DNA from: Stenotrophomonas sp. 24(2023)
Lineage (GTDB): Bacteria > Pseudomonadota > Gammaproteobacteria > Xanthomonadales > Xanthomonadaceae
Length of the DNA: 64,000 bases
Direction: 5' to 3'
NCBI RefSeq assembly: GCF_030913365.1
Contig: NZ_CP133160.1
Coordinates: 2,580,001-2,644,000 of the forward strand
The notes beneath the pieces were generated by a model. The model did not search any database and had not been told where the DNA came from. It saw only the letters and a program-made list of their open reading frames with translations. Positions 55,335 through 63,863 of this stretch are shown here, piece by piece. Both the position numbers and the translations under genes were made by a program. Every line of letters begins with the position of its first letter. Within the stretch, counting starts at the first letter, position 1.

Positions 55335-55979
55335 ATGCGCGTGACTGGGTGGGGCCGGCAAGCCGGCGCGATGTTCGTGGTGCTGCTGGGCCTGCTGCTG
55401 TTGCCCGCGCTGGCACCGGCCGCGGGAAAGGCCGGCACCGTGCTGGTGCTCGGCGACAGCCTCAGTGCCGCCCACAATATCCCGGCCGATGCAGGCTGGG
55501 TGAGCCTGCTGGACAAGCGGGTCAGGCAGCAGTCGAAAACCCCGCCGGCCATCGTCAATGCCAGCATGAGCGGGGAAACCACCGCCGGCGCGCTGACCCG
55601 GCTGCCGGGCCTGCTGGCCAGGGAGAAGCCCACCGTGGTGGTGATCGCGCTGGGTGGCAACGATGCCCTGCGCGGGCTGACCCCGGCCCAGGTACAGGGC
55701 AACCTGGAAAAGATGGTGCAGGCCAGCCAGAAGGCCGGCGCCAAGGTGCTGCTGCTGGGCATCGACGTGCCGCCCAACTATGGCCCGGCCTACCGGCAGC
55801 GGCTGGCCGCGGTGTACCGCAGCGTGTCCGGCCAGTACCACGTGCCGCTGCTGCCGTTCCTGCTGGAGGGCGTGGCCCTGCAGCCGGGGCTGATGCAGGC
55901 CGACGGCCTGCACCCCACCGCGCAGGCCCAGCCGAAGGTGCTCGACAACGTCTGGCCCCTGCTCAAGCCCCTGCTCTGA
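55335..55979 (+). CDS. tesA: TesA-like arylesterase / lysophospholipase (SGNH hydrolase)
   Basis: A 214-residue periplasmic esterase of the TesA type. The signal peptide runs to about residue 30 (LLLLPALAPAAG). The SGNH blocks are GDSLSAAHN (Ser42), the Gly and GGND blocks, and DGLHPTAQA (Asp/His). E. coli TesA has 208 residues and thioesterase, lysophospholipase and arylesterase activity. ATG 55335 follows ATGAGGAGACTCCA, a good ribosome binding site; the earlier in-frame starts are antisense to the ABC gene. Divergent from the ybbA-like gene. Confidence 0.9.
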   Translation: MRVTGWGRQAGAMFVVLLGLLLLPALAPAAGKAGTVLVLGDSLSAAHNIPADAGWVSLLDKRVRQQSKTPPAIVNASMSGETTAGALTRLPGLLAREKPTVVVIALGGNDALRGLTPAQVQGNLEKMVQASQKAGAKVLLLGIDVPPNYGPAYRQRLAAVYRSVSGQYHVPLLPFLLEGVALQPGLMQADGLHPTAQAQPKVLDNVWPLLKPLL

Positions 55980-56066
55980 ACCCATGGCCAACCGCTTGAC
56001 CGGGCTTCACATCGCGTCCACCGTCGATGGGGCATGTTTCACAAAGCTGAAGTAAGAGGAAATCAC

Positions 56067-56780
56067 ATGCGTCAGACGAAGGAGACTTCCGGCTTGGTGC
56101 TGGTGGTCGAGGACAACCGCAACATCTCCGAGATGATCGGCGAGTACCTGGAAGGCCGAGGCTTCGAGGTCGACTATGCGCAGGATGGCCTGGACGGCTA
56201 CCGTCTGGCAGCGGAAAACAGTTACGACGTCGTCGTGCTGGACCTGATGCTGCCGCGCCTGGACGGCATCGAGGTCTGCCGCCGGCTGCGCAACGATGCC
56301 CGCAAGTCCACGCCGGTGCTGATGCTGACCGCGCGCGACACGCTGGATGACAAGCTGACCGGCCTGGGCTTCGGGGCCGATGACTACCTGACCAAGCCCT
56401 TCGCCATCCAGGAACTGGAAGCCCGCCTGCGGGCCCTGATCCGCCGCGAGCGCCGCCAGGTCGGGTCGGAAGTGCTCAAGGTGGCCGATCTGGTGCTGGA
56501 CCCGGTGAGCATGCGCGCCACCCGTGCCGGCACGGAACTGCAGCTCTCGCCGATCGGCCTGCGACTGCTGACCATCCTGATGCGCGAATCGCCGCGCGTG
56601 GTCACCCGCCAGGAAATCGAGCGTGAGATCTGGGGCAACGGCCTGCCGGATTCGGACACGCTGCGCAGCCACCTGTACAACCTGCGCAAGATCATCGACA
56701 AGCCGTTCGACCGCCCGCTGCTGCACACCGTGCAGAGCGCCGGTTACCGCATTGCCGACATCGCCCAGCCCATGGCCTGA
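56067..56780 (+). CDS. OmpR-family response regulator
   Basis: A 237-residue regulator. The receiver domain has the acidic pocket VVEDN, phospho-acceptor Asp59 (VVLDLMLPRLDG) and TKPF. The winged-helix trans_reg_C domain (about residues 145-230) ends with LLHTVQSAGYRI. ATG 56067 follows AAGAGGAAATCAC; a 33-nt upstream extension (MFHKAEV) is less likely. The histidine kinase gene follows after 120 nt. The signal and targets are not known. Confidence 0.92.
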   Translation: MRQTKETSGLVLVVEDNRNISEMIGEYLEGRGFEVDYAQDGLDGYRLAAENSYDVVVLDLMLPRLDGIEVCRRLRNDARKSTPVLMLTARDTLDDKLTGLGFGADDYLTKPFAIQELEARLRALIRRERRQVGSEVLKVADLVLDPVSMRATRAGTELQLSPIGLRLLTILMRESPRVVTRQEIEREIWGNGLPDSDTLRSHLYNLRKIIDKPFDRPLLHTVQSAGYRIADIAQPMA

Positions 56781-56808
56781 TCCGGGCCGGCAGGGCGCCA
56801 GGACCTGG

Positions 56809-56832
56809 GCCGGCCCCCCAGCGGGGGCCGGC
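56809..56832 (+). terminator. Hairpin between response regulator and kinase genes
   Basis: A 10-bp stem (GCCGGCCCCC / GGGGGCCGGC) with a 4-nt loop, 28 nt after the regulator stop and 37 nt before the TATAAT at 56869-56874. No T-tract. Confidence 0.5.
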
Positions 56833-56868
56833 AGCACGCCTTGCACGGCCGGATGACGGTGCGCTGCC

Positions 56869-56874
56869 TATAAT
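56869..56874 (+). promoter_or_regulatory. Candidate -10 box for the histidine kinase gene (TATAAT)
   Basis: A perfect TATAAT 27 nt before the kinase ATG. TTGCAC lies upstream at 22-nt spacing, too long for a normal -35. It suggests that the kinase can be transcribed separately from the regulator. Confidence 0.45.
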
Positions 56875-56900
56875 CGCAGCGCTCTGACCGGGACTCCGCA

Positions 56901-58172
56901 ATGCCGCACGGCCTGCCGCGCAAGATACGTATCGCCTTCATCCTGCAAGCGGTGCTGGCCAGCCTTGGCATCCTGCTGGGCGCCTGGCTGGTATCGCTGG
57001 TGATCAAGCACAGCCTGGTCAGTGCCGCGCTGCACGAGGAAGCGGCCTACTTCTGGACCCTGTACGAGGCTTCGCCCGTGCAGCCCCCGCCCAATACCCA
57101 GAACATCCGCGGCTACCTGCTGGAAAACGGGCGTTCGGCACTGGCGTTGCCAGCCAGCCTGCGCCGCCTGGAGCCGGGCTTCCATGAACTGGCCGGTGAC
57201 GACCAGCTGGTGCTGGTGGATGCACACGGGGGCAACCGGCTGTACCTGGTGTTCATGCGTTCGCGGGCGGAAAAGCTGGCGTTCTGGTTCGGCATCGTGC
57301 CGGTGCTGCTGACCCTGCTGGCGGTCTATGGCGCCAGCTGGGTGACCTACCGTGCGTCCAAGCGCCTGGTGTCGCCGGTGAACTGGCTGGCGCGCAGGGT
57401 GTCGCGTTGGGACCCGGGCCACCCGGAAGCGGCCGATCTGGAGCCGCACAAGCTGCCGGCCGACATGCAGGGCGAGACCCGCCAGCTGGCCGCGGCCCTG
57501 CATTCGCTGGCCAACCGGGTCAGCGCCCATGTGGCCCGCGAGCGCAATTTCACCCGCGATGCCAGCCATGAACTGCGCACGCCACTGACCGTGATCCGCG
57601 TGGCCAGCGACATGGCCCTGGGCGATGACAGCCTGGCCCCGCGCCTGCGCCGCAGCCTGCAGCGCATCCAGCGTGCCGGGCGGGACATGGAAGCGGTGAT
57701 CGATGCCTTCCTGATCCTGGCCCGTGAAGCCGACGTGGAACCGCAGATCGAACTGTTCGACGTGGCCGAGATCGTCCGTTACGAGGTGGACAACGCCAAC
57801 GAACTGCTGGGGAGCCGGCCGGTCAGCGTGCACCTGCACAGCGCCGGGCCGGTACAGCTGCATGCCCCGCCCCGTGTGCTGCAGGTGGTGGTCAGCAACC
57901 TGGTGCGCAATGCCTGCAGCTATACCGACGAGGGCCGCATCGACGTGACCGTGCAGGCTGACCGGGTGATCGTGCGCGATACCGGCATCGGCATGAGCAG
58001 CGAAGCCCTGGCCCGTGCCTTCGAGCCGTTCTACCGTGCCGAACCCAGCCGTCCGCAGGGAACCGGGCTGGGGTTGTCGATCGTGCGCCGGCTGTGCGAC
58101 CGCTTCGGCTGGAAAGTGACGTTGACCAGCGAGCTGGGGCAGGGCACCGAAGCGACGGTGATCTTCCGGTAG
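56901..58172 (+). CDS. Sensor histidine kinase
   Basis: A 423-residue inner-membrane kinase with helices at about residues 13-35 and 127-150 flanking a periplasmic sensor of roughly 90 residues. A HAMP-like stretch leads to the HisKA domain, with His223 in RDASHELRTP, then the HATPase (NLVRNACSYT, DTGIGM, GTGLGLSIV). The usual C-terminus is present. The TAG stop is the last three bases of the GTAG head of a REP element that begins at 58169. Confidence 0.92.
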   Translation: MPHGLPRKIRIAFILQAVLASLGILLGAWLVSLVIKHSLVSAALHEEAAYFWTLYEASPVQPPPNTQNIRGYLLENGRSALALPASLRRLEPGFHELAGDDQLVLVDAHGGNRLYLVFMRSRAEKLAFWFGIVPVLLTLLAVYGASWVTYRASKRLVSPVNWLARRVSRWDPGHPEAADLEPHKLPADMQGETRQLAAALHSLANRVSAHVARERNFTRDASHELRTPLTVIRVASDMALGDDSLAPRLRRSLQRIQRAGRDMEAVIDAFLILAREADVEPQIELFDVAEIVRYEVDNANELLGSRPVSVHLHSAGPVQLHAPPRVLQVVVSNLVRNACSYTDEGRIDVTVQADRVIVRDTGIGMSSEALARAFEPFYRAEPSRPQGTGLGLSIVRRLCDRFGWKVTLTSELGQGTEATVIFR

Positions 58173-58191
58173 ATCCACGCCATGCGTGGAT
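58169..58191 (+). repeat. SMAG/REP palindrome supplying the kinase stop codon
   Basis: GTAGATCCACGCC then ATGCGTGGAT. Its G is the third base of the last kinase codon (CGG) and its TAG is the stop. Confidence 0.9.
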
Positions 58192-58205
58192 CAGGCCGCG
58201 CCCTC

Positions 58206-58907
58206 TCAATCGCAATGCACCTTCGGGGCCAGCGCCTTGGTCCAGATTGCATACCCGGCCGGGGTCATGTGCAGCATGTCCTCACGGAACAGGCGGGCAT
58301 CGGGCTTGCCATCGGTGCCCAGCATCGGGGTGTACACATCGGTGTAGCCGGTGCGCGGCAGTTTCGCCAGGGCGGCCTTGACCATCGTGTTGGCCTGGGC
58401 GATGCCCGGCAGCAGGTGCGCCCGCGAGGGGCTGGGCTTGATCGCGATGTATTCCACCGCCGTGCGGGGCAGGTCGCGGTGCACGCGCTGCACGAAGGCC
58501 ACCACGTCATCGCGGACCTGGGCCGGGGTACGGCCACTGTTGAGGTCGTTGTCGCCGGCGTAGAAGAACACCTTGCAGGGGGCGTAGGGCACGACGATGC
58601 GGTCGGCGTACCAGGTGCTGTCGCGCACTTCCGAGCCGCCGAAGCCGCGGTTGAAGACCGGCTGGCCGGCGAAGTCGCGTGCCAGCGAATCCCACAGGCG
58701 GATCGATGAACTGCCGACGAACTCGATGCCGCCCCGTGGCGGGGGGCTGGCCTGGTCAGCCTTCAGGAACGCTGCGATGTCGCCCTCCCACGCCACGTTG
58801 GACACCTGCGCCGGTACCTGCGGCGCGACCGGCGGGGCCGATGCCTGCGCCAGTGGCGCGACCAGCAGGCTGACGGCAAGGACACAGCGGTGGAAAGGGA
58901 AGGGCAT
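58206..58907 (-). CDS. Exported SGNH/GDSL-type hydrolase
   Basis: A 233-residue protein with a signal peptide (MPFPFHRCVLAVSLLVAPLA). The nucleophile block is FVGSSSIRLWDS (GSS rather than GDS), followed by NRGFGGSEVRD, YAGDNDLN (block III) and, near the end, DMLHMTPAGYAIW with the catalytic Asp and His. This variant is common in GDSL-like acylhydrolases acting on acyl or acetyl esters; the substrate is not known. A TGGAG site precedes ATG 58907; an in-frame ATG at 58943 is less likely. It is convergent with the kinase gene. Confidence 0.87.
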   Translation of the reverse strand: MPFPFHRCVLAVSLLVAPLAQASAPPVAPQVPAQVSNVAWEGDIAAFLKADQASPPPRGGIEFVGSSSIRLWDSLARDFAGQPVFNRGFGGSEVRDSTWYADRIVVPYAPCKVFFYAGDNDLNSGRTPAQVRDDVVAFVQRVHRDLPRTAVEYIAIKPSPSRAHLLPGIAQANTMVKAALAKLPRTGYTDVYTPMLGTDGKPDARLFREDMLHMTPAGYAIWTKALAPKVHCD

Positions 58908-59108
58908 CGACCGGCTCCAGAACGGGAAACAGGGACCGATCATAGGCCGGCACGCGCATGCGGCGCTTGCCCGAAGGTGGTCGCTTGGGGGCCGGGGCCG
59001 CCCCCTGTGGCAAAATAGCCGGCATCCGTCCATCGCACGTACCCATGATCCCCAACCGCGCGCCTGCCCGGTCGCTGTCCTGCGACCCCGTTGCTGGAAC
59101 CTTCGCCC

Positions 59109-59504
59109 GTGGCTGACCAGTTCGGTCACCTGCCCCGTGGCCCCCGCCGCATCTTCCAGGCCGCCCGCTGGTCCTGGCAGGGCCTGCGCGCGGCCTGGCT
59201 GCACGAGTCATCCTTCCGGCTGGAGGTCTACCTGCTGGTGCTGCTGGCGCCGCTGGCGCTGTGGCTGGGCCAGACCCCGGTCGAGCGCGCGCTGCTGATC
59301 GGCTCGATGCTGCTGGTGCTGGCCATGGAACTGGCCAATTCGGCCATCGAAGCGGTCATCGAGCGCTATGGCAGCGAGATCCATGAACTGGCCGGCCGGG
59401 CCAAGGACATGGGGTCGGCGGCGGTGTTCATCCTGATGATGAACGTGCTGCTGTGCTGGGGCCTGGTCGTGGTCCCGCACCTGCTGTCCGGTGCCTACGG
59501 CTGA
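59109..59504 (+). CDS. dgkA: Diacylglycerol kinase DgkA
   Basis: A 131-residue inner-membrane enzyme of three helices that phosphorylates diacylglycerol, recycling the by-product of osmoregulated glucan and LPS modification. ELANSAIEAVIERYG and AKDMGSAAVFILM carry the conserved catalytic residues. Start GTG 59109 (MADQFGHLPRGPRRI) is chosen because the family protein begins there; a TTG 18 nt upstream is in frame. Confidence 0.92.
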   Translation: MADQFGHLPRGPRRIFQAARWSWQGLRAAWLHESSFRLEVYLLVLLAPLALWLGQTPVERALLIGSMLLVLAMELANSAIEAVIERYGSEIHELAGRAKDMGSAAVFILMMNVLLCWGLVVVPHLLSGAYG

Positions 59505-59537
59505 TGCCCCATTCCCCCACTGCCCTGAAGAGTTTCC

Positions 59538-60287
59538 ATGTCCCTTGAGTTCCTCGCCGACCCCAATGCGTGGGTGACCCTGTTCACCCTGAGCGCCCTG
59601 GAAATCGTGCTCGGCATCGACAACCTGGTGTTCATCTCCATCGCGGTCAGCAAGCTGCCGGAAGAACGCCGCCCGTTCGCGCGCAAGCTCGGCATCGCCG
59701 TGGCCTGCATCACCCGCATCGCGCTGCTGGTTTCGCTGGCCTACCTGGCACATATGGCGGCCAACCTGTTCACCATCGCCGGCATGGGCATCTCCATCCG
59801 CGACCTGGTGCTGATCGTCGGTGGCCTGTTCCTGCTGATCAAGGGCTTCATGGAGATCCGCGAACTGATCACCGGCGGCGAGGATGAAGATCCCTCGACC
59901 ACCAAGGCCTCGGCGGTGTTCGGCTATGTGATCGCGCAGATCGCGGTGATCGACATCGTGTTCTCGCTGGATTCGGTCATCACCGCCGTCGGCATCGCCG
60001 ACCACATCCCGGTGATGGTCGCGGCCATCCTGATGTCGGTGCTGGTCATGCTGCTGGCCGCCAACCCGCTGGGCCGTTTCATCGACGCCAACCCGACCGT
60101 GAAGATGCTGGCGCTGGCCTTCATCCTGCTGATCGGCGTGGTGCTGATCCTCGATGGCCTGGACGTGCACGTGCCCAAGCCCTACATCTACGCCGCGATG
60201 GGCTTCTCGGTGCTGGTGGAGTGGCTGAACCTGCTGATGCGCCGCCGCGCACGCGAGCACCACGTGCCGGGTGCCGGCAACTGGTGA
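59538..60287 (+). CDS. TerC family integral membrane protein
   Basis: A 249-residue protein with about seven helices and the conserved acidic membrane motifs of the family (ALEIVLGIDNLVFISI, IDIVFSLDSVITAVG). TerC proteins export or handle metal ions, with manganese export shown for some members. It follows dgkA by 33 nt, which leaves no space for a yybP-ykoY-type leader, and may be in the same transcript. Confidence 0.87.
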   Translation: MSLEFLADPNAWVTLFTLSALEIVLGIDNLVFISIAVSKLPEERRPFARKLGIAVACITRIALLVSLAYLAHMAANLFTIAGMGISIRDLVLIVGGLFLLIKGFMEIRELITGGEDEDPSTTKASAVFGYVIAQIAVIDIVFSLDSVITAVGIADHIPVMVAAILMSVLVMLLAANPLGRFIDANPTVKMLALAFILLIGVVLILDGLDVHVPKPYIYAAMGFSVLVEWLNLLMRRRAREHHVPGAGNW

Positions 60288-60294
60288 TGTCCCC

Positions 60295-60324
60295 CCGAAC
60301 CCCCGGCCCGCGCCGGGGGTTCGG
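60295..60324 (+). terminator. Hairpin after the TerC gene
   Basis: A perfect 13-bp stem (CCGAACCCCCGGC / GCCGGGGGTTCGG) with a 4-nt loop, 7 nt after the stop. Likely terminates transcription despite a poor T-tract. Confidence 0.7.
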
Positions 60325-60469
60325 CGTTCAGGGGGCCTGCCATGGCGGGCCCGGCGGGATTTGTGAAATGGGATCAACACTGTTTCCCTGCCACGGGGCT
60401 TAATCCGGCCGGGCAAAGCGCGCAGGCTACGCGCTCTTTTCCAGGGCCTGCCCCACGCAGGAGCGTTCC

Positions 60470-61630
60470 ATGCATTCCCGAGCTGCCTTGCTGGCCCTTG
60501 CGGTCGGCGCCTTTGCCATCGGCACCACCGAATTCACGCCCATGGGCCTGCTGCCGGTCATCGCCAGCGGCGTGGACGTCAGCATTCCCACCGCCGGCAT
60601 GCTGATTACCGCGTATGCGGTCGGTGTCATGCTGGGGGCGCCGGTGATGACCCTGCTGCTGGGCCGCTATGGCAAGCGCACCGCGCTGATGCTGCTGATG
60701 TCGATCTTCGTGGTCGGCAACGTGCTCTCGGCGCTGGCCCCGAACTATGGCCTGCTGCTGCTGTCGCGGCTGGTGACCAGCCTCAACCACGGTGCCTTCT
60801 TCGGCATCGGCGCGGTGGTGGCGGCCAGCCTGGTGCCCAAGGACAAGCAGGCCGGTGCGGTGGCCACGATGTTCATGGGCCTGACCATCGCCAACATCGG
60901 CGGCGTGCCGGCGGCGACCTGGATCGGCCAGCAGCTGGGCTGGCGGCTGGCCTTCGGCGGCACGGCGGTGCTGGGCCTGGTGGCCATCCTGGCCCTGGGG
61001 CTGGCGCTGCCGGCATCGGCACCCGGGCCACGCCCGGACGTGCGCCGCGAGCTGCGGGCGATCGCACAGCCGAACGTGCTGCTGGCCATGGCCACCACGG
61101 TGGTGGGCGCCGGGGCGATGTTCACCCTGTACACCTACGTGGCCCCGGTGCTGACCGAGCTGACCGGGGCGTCCAATGCCTTCATCGCGCTGTCGCTGGC
61201 GCTGATCGGCATCGGCTTCACCTTCGGCAACGGTATCGGCGGGCGCCTGGCCGACTGGTCGCTGGACGGTGCCACACGGATCCTGCTGGCGGTGTTGGCG
61301 GTGCTGATGTTCGTGCTGCCGCTGGCCTTCATGACCCATGCGGGTGCGGCGATCGGCCTGCTGGTGTGGGGGGCGGCCACCTTTGCGATCGTGCCGCCGC
61401 TGCAGATGCGGGTGATGGAGGCCGCGTCGGAGGCACCGGGGCTGGCGTCGTCGATCAACGTGGGCGCGTTCAACCTGGGCAACGCACTGGGTGCGGCGCT
61501 GGGCGGTGCGGTGCTGAGCAGCGGGTTGGGCTATGCGGCCATTCCGGTGGCCGGTGGCGTGCTGGCGGCCGGTGGCCTGTTGCTGGCGTGGCTGGGGCGC
61601 TCGCGTGCCCCGGTGGCCGAGGCCTGCTGA
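60470..61630 (+). CDS. MFS transporter (DHA1, AraJ-like)
   Basis: A 386-residue transporter with 12 predicted helices. GTTEFTPMGLLPVIA at the start, the loop 2-3 motif GRYGKRTALM and the central ANIGGVPAATWIGQQLGW are those of the DHA1 group that includes E. coli AraJ and YdhP. Substrate unknown; drug or sugar efflux is typical. ATG 60470 follows CAGGAG. It is monocistronic, with a hairpin before it and a REP after it. Confidence 0.88.
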   Translation: MHSRAALLALAVGAFAIGTTEFTPMGLLPVIASGVDVSIPTAGMLITAYAVGVMLGAPVMTLLLGRYGKRTALMLLMSIFVVGNVLSALAPNYGLLLLSRLVTSLNHGAFFGIGAVVAASLVPKDKQAGAVATMFMGLTIANIGGVPAATWIGQQLGWRLAFGGTAVLGLVAILALGLALPASAPGPRPDVRRELRAIAQPNVLLAMATTVVGAGAMFTLYTYVAPVLTELTGASNAFIALSLALIGIGFTFGNGIGGRLADWSLDGATRILLAVLAVLMFVLPLAFMTHAGAAIGLLVWGAATFAIVPPLQMRVMEAASEAPGLASSINVGAFNLGNALGAALGGAVLSSGLGYAAIPVAGGVLAAGGLLLAWLGRSRAPVAEAC

Positions 61631-61665
61631 GCGGGCGGCGGCAGGACGGCGCCCCAGCCCCGGTG

Positions 61666-61688
61666 GTAGATCCACGCCATGCGTGGAT
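61666..61688 (+). repeat. SMAG/REP palindrome
   Basis: An intact copy 35 nt after the MFS gene and about 100 nt before lemA. Confidence 0.85.
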
Positions 61689-61786
61689 CAATGCCTGACC
61701 CGAGGCCGAGGCGGCCGGGGCCGATGGCCGATCGTTCACCCCATTCATGGCATGCTCGGCGCTCCGTCCACCTGGAGCCTTCGGCC

Positions 61787-62404
61787 ATGCGCCTGCTGAC
61801 CCGCCTGATTCCCCTGGTACTGCTGGCATCGCTGCTGTCCGGCTGTGGCTACAACGCCATCCAGCAGAAGGACGAGGCGGTCAAGGCCAGCTGGGCCGAA
61901 GTGCTCAACCAGTACAAGCGCCGTGCCGATCTGGTACCCAACCTGGTGCAGACCGTGAAGGGCTTCGCCAGCCAGGAAGAGCGCGTACTGACGGAAGTGA
62001 CCAACGCGCGTTCGCGGGTCGGCCAGATCAACGTCAACGCCGACGATGAAACCTCGCTGCGCCAGTTCCAGCAGGCCCAGGGGGAACTGGGCAGTGCGCT
62101 GTCGCGCCTGCTGGTGGTCACCGAGAACTATCCGGTGCTGAAGTCCGACCAGAACTTCCGCGACCTGCAGGCGCAGCTGGAAGGCACCGAGAACCGCATC
62201 ACCGTGGCCCGCGGCCGCTACATCCAGCAGGTGCAGGACTACAACACCTACGTGCGTTCGTTCCCGCAGGTGATCACCGCCAGGATCTTCGGCTACCAGA
62301 CCAAGCCGAACTTCACCGTCGAGAACGAAGCGCAGATCGCCAACGCGCCGGCCGTGGATTTCGGCACGTCGCCGCAGCAGCCCGCGCCGCAGCCGGGCCA
62401 CTGA
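61787..62404 (+). CDS. lemA: LemA family lipoprotein
   Basis: A 205-residue membrane-attached protein with a lipobox LLSGC at about residues 16-20, so the N-terminus is probably lipidated and no cytoplasmic start is needed. The family core has DEAVKASWAEVLNQYKRRADLVPNLV and a long helical coiled region. LemA is generally found beside TPM-domain proteins and its function is unclear. ATG 61787 fits the signal; the upstream extension is unsupported. It is the first of a three-gene operon with 3 nt to the next gene. Confidence 0.9.
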   Translation: MRLLTRLIPLVLLASLLSGCGYNAIQQKDEAVKASWAEVLNQYKRRADLVPNLVQTVKGFASQEERVLTEVTNARSRVGQINVNADDETSLRQFQQAQGELGSALSRLLVVTENYPVLKSDQNFRDLQAQLEGTENRITVARGRYIQQVQDYNTYVRSFPQVITARIFGYQTKPNFTVENEAQIANAPAVDFGTSPQQPAPQPGH

Positions 62405-62407
62405 TCC

Positions 62408-63295
62408 ATGCGCCTGGCCGCTGCGCTGCTGGCCCTGCTGCTGTGGCTGCCGCTGGGCGTGCAGGCGCAGTCGCCGGTGGCCATTCCCGCGCTGGATGCA
62501 CCGGTGGTGGACACCACCGGTACGCTGGATGCCGCGCAGAAGCAGGCGCTGGTGCAGCAGGCGCTGGATCTGCAGCAGCGCAAGGGCAGCCAGCTGCAGG
62601 TGCTGATCGTGCCCAGCACGCAGCCGGAGGACATCGCCCAGTACACCACCCGCGTGTTCGACCAGTGGCAGATCGGCCGCAAGGGCGTGGATGACGGGGT
62701 GCTGCTGGTGGTCGCCAAGGACGATCGCCGGGTACGCATCGAGCCGGGCTACGGCCTGGAAGGCGCCATCCCCGATGCCATCGCCAACCGCGTGATCCAG
62801 GAGTACCTGGTGCCGCGCTTCCGCAATGGCGATTACGCCGGTGGCATCACCGAGGCCACTGCGGTGCTGGTGAAGCTGATCGATGGCGAGGCACTGCCGG
62901 CCCCGGTCAGCGACCATCGCAACCGCGAGCGCAACGGTGGCGGTGACGGCCTGATGGTCGCGGTGGTGATCGGCTTCTTCGTGGGATCGATCCTGCGTGC
63001 GGTGCTGGGCGGGCTGCCGCGCCCGATCCGCGGCCTGGTGGCCGGTGGCGGCGCGGCCGTGCTGGCGTTCCTGTTCACCTCGATGCTGCTGGCGGCCGGC
63101 GCCGCGGGTCTGGTCGGCCTGCTGATGGCGGTGGTCTCGGGCAATCCGGGGCGCTTCGCCGGCGGTGGCGGCTGGGGCGGCGGCGGCTGGGGCGGTGGGG
63201 GTGGTTTCGGTGGGGGTGGTGGGTTTGGCGGCGGCGGTGGCTGGGGCGGCGGTGGTGGCCGTTCCGGCGGTGGCGGCGCATCGGGGGGCTGGTGA
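62408..63295 (+). CDS. TPM-domain protein with glycine-rich C-terminus
   Basis: A 295-residue protein: signal peptide ([10 protein letters not shown]), a TPM/DUF477 domain ([44 protein letters not shown]) of about residues 30-165 facing the periplasm, three hydrophobic segments, then a low-complexity tail of roughly 45 residues made of Gly runs with Trp and Phe. TPM proteins next to LemA are widespread and little studied. Its stop overlaps the next gene's start. Confidence 0.88.
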   Translation: MRLAAALLALLLWLPLGVQAQSPVAIPALDAPVVDTTGTLDAAQKQALVQQALDLQQRKGSQLQVLIVPSTQPEDIAQYTTRVFDQWQIGRKGVDDGVLLVVAKDDRRVRIEPGYGLEGAIPDAIANRVIQEYLVPRFRNGDYAGGITEATAVLVKLIDGEALPAPVSDHRNRERNGGGDGLMVAVVIGFFVGSILRAVLGGLPRPIRGLVAGGGAAVLAFLFTSMLLAAGAAGLVGLLMAVVSGNPGRFAGGGGWGGGGWGGGGGFGGGGGFGGGGGWGGGGGRSGGGGASGGW

Positions 63296-63786
63296 TGTCA
63301 CGTTGGCTGCGTCATCTGTTCGCACCCTCGGCACGGCGGGCCTTCCCGCCGGCCACGCTGCAGGCGATCACCGAGGCGATCGGCGAGGGCGAGCGACGCC
63401 ATGCCGGGCAGGTGATGTTCGCGGTGGAATCGGACCTGCCACTGCTGGCGCTGTGGCGTGGGGTCACCGCACGGCAGGCCGCCGAGCGAGCCTTCGCCCA
63501 CCTGCGGACCTGGGACACCGCCGGCAACAACGGCGTGCTGATCTACCTGCTGCTGGCCGATCACGCGGTGGAGATCGTGGCCGACCGCGGCCTGCAGGGG
63601 CGGGTCAGCGCGCAGCAGTGGCAGCAGGTCTGCGCCGGGCTGTGCCAGGGCCTGCGCGGCCCGCAACCGGAACAGGCGCTGCGGCAGGCCATCGCGGCGG
63701 TCTCGGACCTGCTGGCCGGGCACTTCCCGGCGACCGGGCGGTCCAATGGCGACGGCCTGCCAGATACGCCGCAGATCCTGGGCTGA
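63295..63786 (+). CDS. Second TPM-domain protein, lacking signal and tail
   Basis: A 163-residue protein with a TPM/DUF477 domain ([26 protein letters not shown]) but no signal peptide and no membrane helix, so it may be cytoplasmic or peripheral. ATG 63295 overlaps the preceding stop; a GTG 3 nt earlier is also possible. With lemA and the other TPM gene it forms a conserved three-gene unit. Confidence 0.82.
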   Translation: MSRWLRHLFAPSARRAFPPATLQAITEAIGEGERRHAGQVMFAVESDLPLLALWRGVTARQAAERAFAHLRTWDTAGNNGVLIYLLLADHAVEIVADRGLQGRVSAQQWQQVCAGLCQGLRGPQPEQALRQAIAAVSDLLAGHFPATGRSNGDGLPDTPQILG

Positions 63787-63831
63787 CCGGCCGGCACCGT
63801 GCCCGGCAAAGCGACGGCACGGCGGCAAGGC

Positions 63832-63837
63832 TAAAAT
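63832..63837 (+). promoter_or_regulatory. Candidate -10 box for lgt (TAAAAT)
   Basis: TAAAAT about 27 nt before the lgt ATG; no clear -35 in register. Confidence 0.35.
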
Positions 63838-63863
63838 ACCGACATCATCGCAAGGCACCTTCC

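Noticed and set aside
54612..55991. The full 459-codon frame of the ABC ATPase as one protein
   Set aside because: Its first 220 codons are antisense to the TesA-like gene and have no family sequence; the ABC domain starts near 55286.
59505..59537. A manganese-sensing (yybP-ykoY) leader for the TerC gene
   Set aside because: The gap to dgkA is only 33 nt, too short for the aptamer.
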